9,635 nucleotides of DNA from SCRD01 sp046705285. Its GTDB lineage: Bacteria; Acidobacteriota; Terriglobia; UBA7540. Shown in pieces: positions 7,216 to 9,635 of this stretch. Numbering within the stretch: position 1 is the first letter of the stretch; every line of letters begins with the position of its first letter. The DNA is taken from assembly GCA_046705285.1 (NCBI GenBank), contig JBJKQK010000016.1:1-9635 (forward strand), written 5' to 3'. A program made the position numbers and the translations under genes. The notes below the pieces were generated by a model. That model did not search any database and had not been told where the DNA came from. It saw nothing but the letters and a program-made list of their open reading frames with translations.

Positions 7216-8550
7216 ATGGACAAATGGTCGCGAAGGGGATTCCTAGGATCACTCTCGGCGGCAGCCGCTGCATCGTCGTTGGCCGGTGAATCGGAGATAG
7301 CTCAAGCAGCGCCGCAAAGCGCGCCGTCACATCGGGGCATGAAAATCAAAATCACCGACCTTAAGTGTGCAATCATCGGCCGCAACCCAACGGTGCGAAT
7401 CGTCACGGATCAGGGCGTTTCCGGATTCGGGCAAGCAGAGTCGGCCAAGCCGTATCTCAAACCCATGGTGCTCTTCTATAAAAAGTATCTTATAGGAGAG
7501 GACCCGACGGACGTAGCGAATATAATGCTGAAGATCCGCCGGATGGGAGCATTCAAGCCCTGGGGCGCAGCGATCAGTGCCATCGAATTCGCTCTCTGGG
7601 ACATCGCCGGGAAGGTGGCCGGCTTGCCGGTGTATCAGTTGCTGGGCGGAAAGATCCGCGACCGCGTCCGCCCCTACGGAAACTCCATTAACAACAACCC
7701 TGAGGGTACCAGGAATGCCCGCACGCCGCAGGAATACGCCGAGCTTGTGGCGGGGGTGAAGGAGCAGAAGGAGGGCTACACTCTGATCAAGGCGCCCGTA
7801 GCTTTTCACCATCCTGTGATGCTGACGGCCATCCCGGACGCTTGGTACGACCAACCACGGCAAGGGCCACCGCATCCCGATTACGGGATGCTCACGCAAC
7901 CTGGACTCGACTATATCATCTCCTGCGTCGACGCCATGAAGAAGGTACTGGGCAAAGACGTCGGGCTGGCTCTTGACTGCGGGCCGGGCTGGACACCCAA
8001 GGATGCAATCAAGTTTGCCCGTGCGCTGGAACCCTATGACATGGCATGGCTCGAAGACATGATCACAGGCGACTACTACCCGTACCCGAACGCCCAGGTC
8101 TTCAAGCAGGTCACCGACATGACGTCAACCCGGATTCACACCGGCGAGGAGATCTACCTCCGGGAGAACTTCAAGGATCTCATCGAAACACAGGCGGTCG
8201 ATGTTCTCGGTCCTGACCCTGCAGACTGCGGCGGGATGGCAGAACTGAAGTGGATCGCCGAATACGCCCATCTCCACGGCATGCTGGTTGCTCCGCACGG
8301 AATCTTCGACGGCCTGATTGGACTGGCGGCCCTAGTGCAAATGACGGCAACCCTGCCGCAGAACTTTATCGGTTTCGAGTATCCGATGGGCCAGCCCAGG
8401 TGGTGGTATGACATTGTCGAGGGCTTGCCGGACCCGATCGTCAAGAATGGCTTCATCGAAGTTTGGGACAAGCCGGGACTCGGTGTCACCTTCAACGTCA
8501 AGGCAGCTAAAGCGCACCTCAGGGAAGAGGATCGCGACTTCTTCGACTAG
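7216..8550 (+). CDS. Tat-exported enolase-superfamily protein (mandelate racemase/muconate lactonizing type)
   Basis: The protein has 444 residues. It begins with a twin-arginine signal, WSRRGFLGSLSAAAAASSLA (4-23), with a likely cut after AQA at residue 31, so it folds in the cytoplasm and is exported. The mature part has the enolase capping domain (about 42-150, with AISAIEFALWDIAGK and GLPVYQLLGG) followed by the barrel. Expected active-site residues are present: K192 (LIKAP) on strand 2; metal ligands D254 (ALDCG), E280 (WLEDM) and E311 (HTGEE); a D334/H361 pair (GPDPADCGGM, VAPHG); and E388 (FIGFEYP). This matches the mandelate racemase subgroup, whose members are mostly sugar-acid dehydratases or racemases using Mg2+. 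The substrate cannot be read from the sequence. A complete duplicate begins 1928 bp downstream. Family confidence is high; the reaction is unknown. Confidence 0.93.
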   Translation: MDKWSRRGFLGSLSAAAAASSLAGESEIAQAAPQSAPSHRGMKIKITDLKCAIIGRNPTVRIVTDQGVSGFGQAESAKPYLKPMVLFYKKYLIGEDPTDVANIMLKIRRMGAFKPWGAAISAIEFALWDIAGKVAGLPVYQLLGGKIRDRVRPYGNSINNNPEGTRNARTPQEYAELVAGVKEQKEGYTLIKAPVAFHHPVMLTAIPDAWYDQPRQGPPHPDYGMLTQPGLDYIISCVDAMKKVLGKDVGLALDCGPGWTPKDAIKFARALEPYDMAWLEDMITGDYYPYPNAQVFKQVTDMTSTRIHTGEEIYLRENFKDLIETQAVDVLGPDPADCGGMAELKWIAEYAHLHGMLVAPHGIFDGLIGLAALVQMTATLPQNFIGFEYPMGQPRWWYDIVEGLPDPIVKNGFIEVWDKPGLGVTFNVKAAKAHLREEDRDFFD

Positions 8551-8736
8551 GCACGTAGCGCACACGGCCGATTTTATGGTCAGCACTTCGTTCTGCCGAT
8601 CGTCGGCCGGGTGTGCAATCCTGCAATCCCAGAACGCGACCTTGACTCATGCGGCGGCGAGTGCCCGCCCATCCTGCAATCTGCACCTTCCCGGCGGACG
8701 ACGCTCCAGAAGCCAGGGCGGCGATCCTTTGCTATG
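8551..8736 (+). other. Spacer between the tandem enolase units
   Basis: No gene is seen here. GCCGA-TCG-TCGGC (8595-8607) is a small hairpin without a T-run. ATCCTGCAATC occurs twice, at 8618-8628 and 8671-8681. No convincing terminator separates the first gene from the second unit's promoter, so read-through is possible. Confidence 0.5.
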
Positions 8737-8800
8737 GGCTTTTTGCAAGTCACAACCGGAAAGCGCGGTATGTCGGCCATGCTGTGGCTATCTACTGTGA

Positions 8801-8806
8801 TATAAT
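8801..8806 (+). promoter_or_regulatory. -10 element of the second enolase unit
   Basis: A perfect TATAAT stands at the place of TAGAAT in the first unit, inside TGTGATATAATG. The matching -35 position reads ATGCTG (8779-8784), which is weak. Transcription would start near 8813, giving a leader of about 330 bases. Confidence 0.5.
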
Positions 8807-8812
8807 GCGCTT

Positions 8813-9030
8813 GCCCATATGCATGGCCTTGCCCTGAGCAAGGCGTGATAGTCATGGGCCCGGCGCGAGCAGGGGACATGGGTTGAGCGTGCAGGGTGCT
8901 CTTTGACCCAGCGGTGCCACGAGAAAGATTTCCCGTGTCAAGCGTGGCGTAAGAGCAGCGTGGTTCAGATCTGTAGCACCTCGCAGGCAATGCTGCAGGG
9001 ACCGCAAGCCCGATCGAGCAGGCCCACCTG
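8813..9030 (+). ncRNA. Candidate structured RNA or cis-acting leader, copy 2
   Basis: The helices match copy 1. H1: 8826-8832 with 8838-8844 (GCCTTGC/GCAAGGC), with C-G at 8832-8838 where copy 1 has T-A. H2: 8879-8883 with 8906-8910, all Watson-Crick where copy 1 has one G-U. H3: 8970-8978 with 8991-8999, with a U-G end pair where copy 1 has C-G. The closing helix TGGGCC (8855-8860) with GGCCCA (9021-9026) is perfect here. GCCACG 8916-8921 pairs fully only with the distal CGTGGC (8943-8948). Right after the closing strand comes TTTTT (9031-9035). The function is unknown and boundaries are estimates. Confidence 0.45.
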
Positions 9031-9143
9031 TTTTTATTCATCCTCGGTGTCTTCATACCGCGACGTAATGCGAACTATTATTTTGCCTTGCGTGGGGATG
9101 GCGAGCCGGATTTCGATCGAGATGCCTGCAACAGGAGGGAATA

Positions 9144-9635
9144 ATGGACAAATGGTCGCGAAGGGGATTTCTAGGATCACTCTCGGCGGCAGCCGCTGCA
9201 TCGTCGTTGGCCGGTGAATCGCAAATGGTTCAAGCCGCGCCGCAAAGCCCGCCGGCGCATCGGGGCATGAAAATCAAAATCACCGACCTTAAGTGTGCAA
9301 TCATCGGCCGCAACCCGACGGTTCGAATCGTCACGGATCAGGGCGTTTCCGGATTCGGGCAAGCAGAGTCGGCCAAGCCGTATCTCAAACCCATGGTGCT
9401 CTTTTATAAAAGGTTTCTTATAGGCGAAGACCCGACGGACGTAGCGAATATAATGCTGAAGATCCGCCGGATGGGAGCATTCAAGCCCTGGGGCGCAGCG
9501 GTCAGCGCCATCGAAATCGCTCTCTGGGACCTCACCGGGAAGGTAACAGGGTTGCCGGTGTATCAGTTGCTGGGCGGAAAGATCCGCGACCGCGTCCGTC
9601 CCTACGGAAACACCGAAAACAACGCGGCTCACATG
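9144..9635 (+). CDS. Second Tat-exported enolase-superfamily protein, 5' part only
   Basis: ATG 9144 follows AGGAGG by five bases (GGATA-less spacing, bases GAATA), and 164 codons are visible before the window ends. Residues 1-31 repeat the twin-arginine signal (WSRRGFLGSLSAAAAASSLA). The capping domain follows, nearly identical to the upstream gene, with 11 differences in the first 156 residues: five in and just after the signal peptide, two in KRFLIG, and four in AVSAIEIALWDLTGKVTG. After RVRPYGN the sequences part: TENNAAHM here against SINNNPEG. The catalytic residues lie beyond the window, so activity cannot be judged. It is a diverging paralog from tandem duplication, probably with a related but possibly altered substrate. 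Confidence 0.9.
   Translation, partial: MDKWSRRGFLGSLSAAAAASSLAGESQMVQAAPQSPPAHRGMKIKITDLKCAIIGRNPTVRIVTDQGVSGFGQAESAKPYLKPMVLFYKRFLIGEDPTDVANIMLKIRRMGAFKPWGAAVSAIEIALWDLTGKVTGLPVYQLLGGKIRDRVRPYGNTENNAAHM

Larger units (their letters stand above)
6809..7690 (+). repeat. Tandem duplication, first copy (part matched in the second copy)
   Basis: From GGCTTCTTGCAGGTCAC at 6809 onward the sequence recurs at 8737 with a period of 1928 bp. It covers promoter, structured region, leader, ribosome binding site and the first 155 or so codons of the enolase-type gene. By eye the coding part is more similar (11 amino-acid differences before residue 157) than the non-coding part, where changes and small indels are scattered. 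The whole unit, 6809-8736, is head-to-tail with the next. Confidence 0.88.
8737..9635 (+). repeat. Tandem duplication, second copy (runs off the window)
   Basis: This is the direct repeat of 6809-7690 at an offset of 1928 bp, ending only at the window edge. Similarity is high through codon 156 of the gene and falls sharply over the last ten codons. Differences in the upstream part include paired changes that keep helices intact. Confidence 0.88.

Noticed and set aside
8595..8607. Hairpin GCCGA-TCG-TCGGC as a terminator of the first enolase gene
   Set aside because: No T-run follows on either strand, and the stem has only five pairs.
8580..9056. 158-codon minus-strand frame
   Set aside because: It covers the inter-unit spacer and structured region, and has no ribosome binding site and no family motif.
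8903..9217. 104-codon frame covering the structured region of copy 2
   Set aside because: In copy 1 the same frame has a TAG. The visible codon differences are mostly amino-acid changing, and the frame overlaps the enolase start out of phase.
9177..9632. 151-codon minus-strand frame, also mirrored at 7327-7899
   Set aside because: Both are antisense to the enolase-type genes. Their similarity to each other simply reflects the duplication.
1..9635. CRISPR array, tRNA or insertion sequence
   Set aside because: No regularly spaced short repeats, no tRNA-like cloverleaf with CCA-end context, and no transposase motif with terminal inverted repeats were seen on either strand.

Overview
The window looks like a chromosomal stretch from a free-living Gram-negative bacterium, most likely an acidobacterium. 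This is inferred from three things: the style of the sigma-70 protein, small stand-alone receiver proteins of an 'LPDGTW' type, and a secreted GH92 alpha-mannosidase close to Tat-exported enolase-superfamily proteins. No marker gene proves the phylum.

Left part (1-6093), all on the minus strand. It opens with a secreted glycoside hydrolase family 92 (alpha-mannosidase type) gene that runs off the left edge (1-2056). Next is the decayed remnant of an NAD(P)H-dependent FMN reductase (about 2395-2743). A regulatory cluster follows: a single-domain response regulator (2885-3397), a second receiver-like protein that has lost the phosphoacceptor aspartate and the conserved lysine (3853-4257), and a primary-type sigma-70 factor with an unusual region 3.0 (4510-6093). 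The spacings of 252-455 bp and a possible promoter before the receiver-like gene suggest separate transcription units.

Middle (6094-6808): about 0.7 kb with no convincing gene. It holds two adjacent short hairpins.

Right part (6809-9635), plus strand. A head-to-tail tandem duplication with a 1928-bp period is present. Each unit carries a sigma-70-like promoter, about 215 bases that fold into several helices, a conserved leader with a strong Shine-Dalgarno, and a Tat-signal enolase-superfamily (mandelate racemase/muconate lactonizing type) gene. The first gene is complete (7216-8550). The second is cut by the window end (9144-9635) and diverges sharply from the first just after the first barrel strand.

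The most interesting signal is the duplicated region between promoter and start codon. Differences between the two copies keep base pairing: one full T-A to C-G exchange and several pair-to-wobble changes. Substitutions in the possible reading frame there are mostly amino-acid changing, and one copy has a stop. This points to a structured RNA or cis-acting leader, not a coding region.

Biologically, the mannosidase releases mannose from glycans outside the cytoplasm, and the exported enolase-type proteins may act on sugar acids there. That link is only an inference from proximity.
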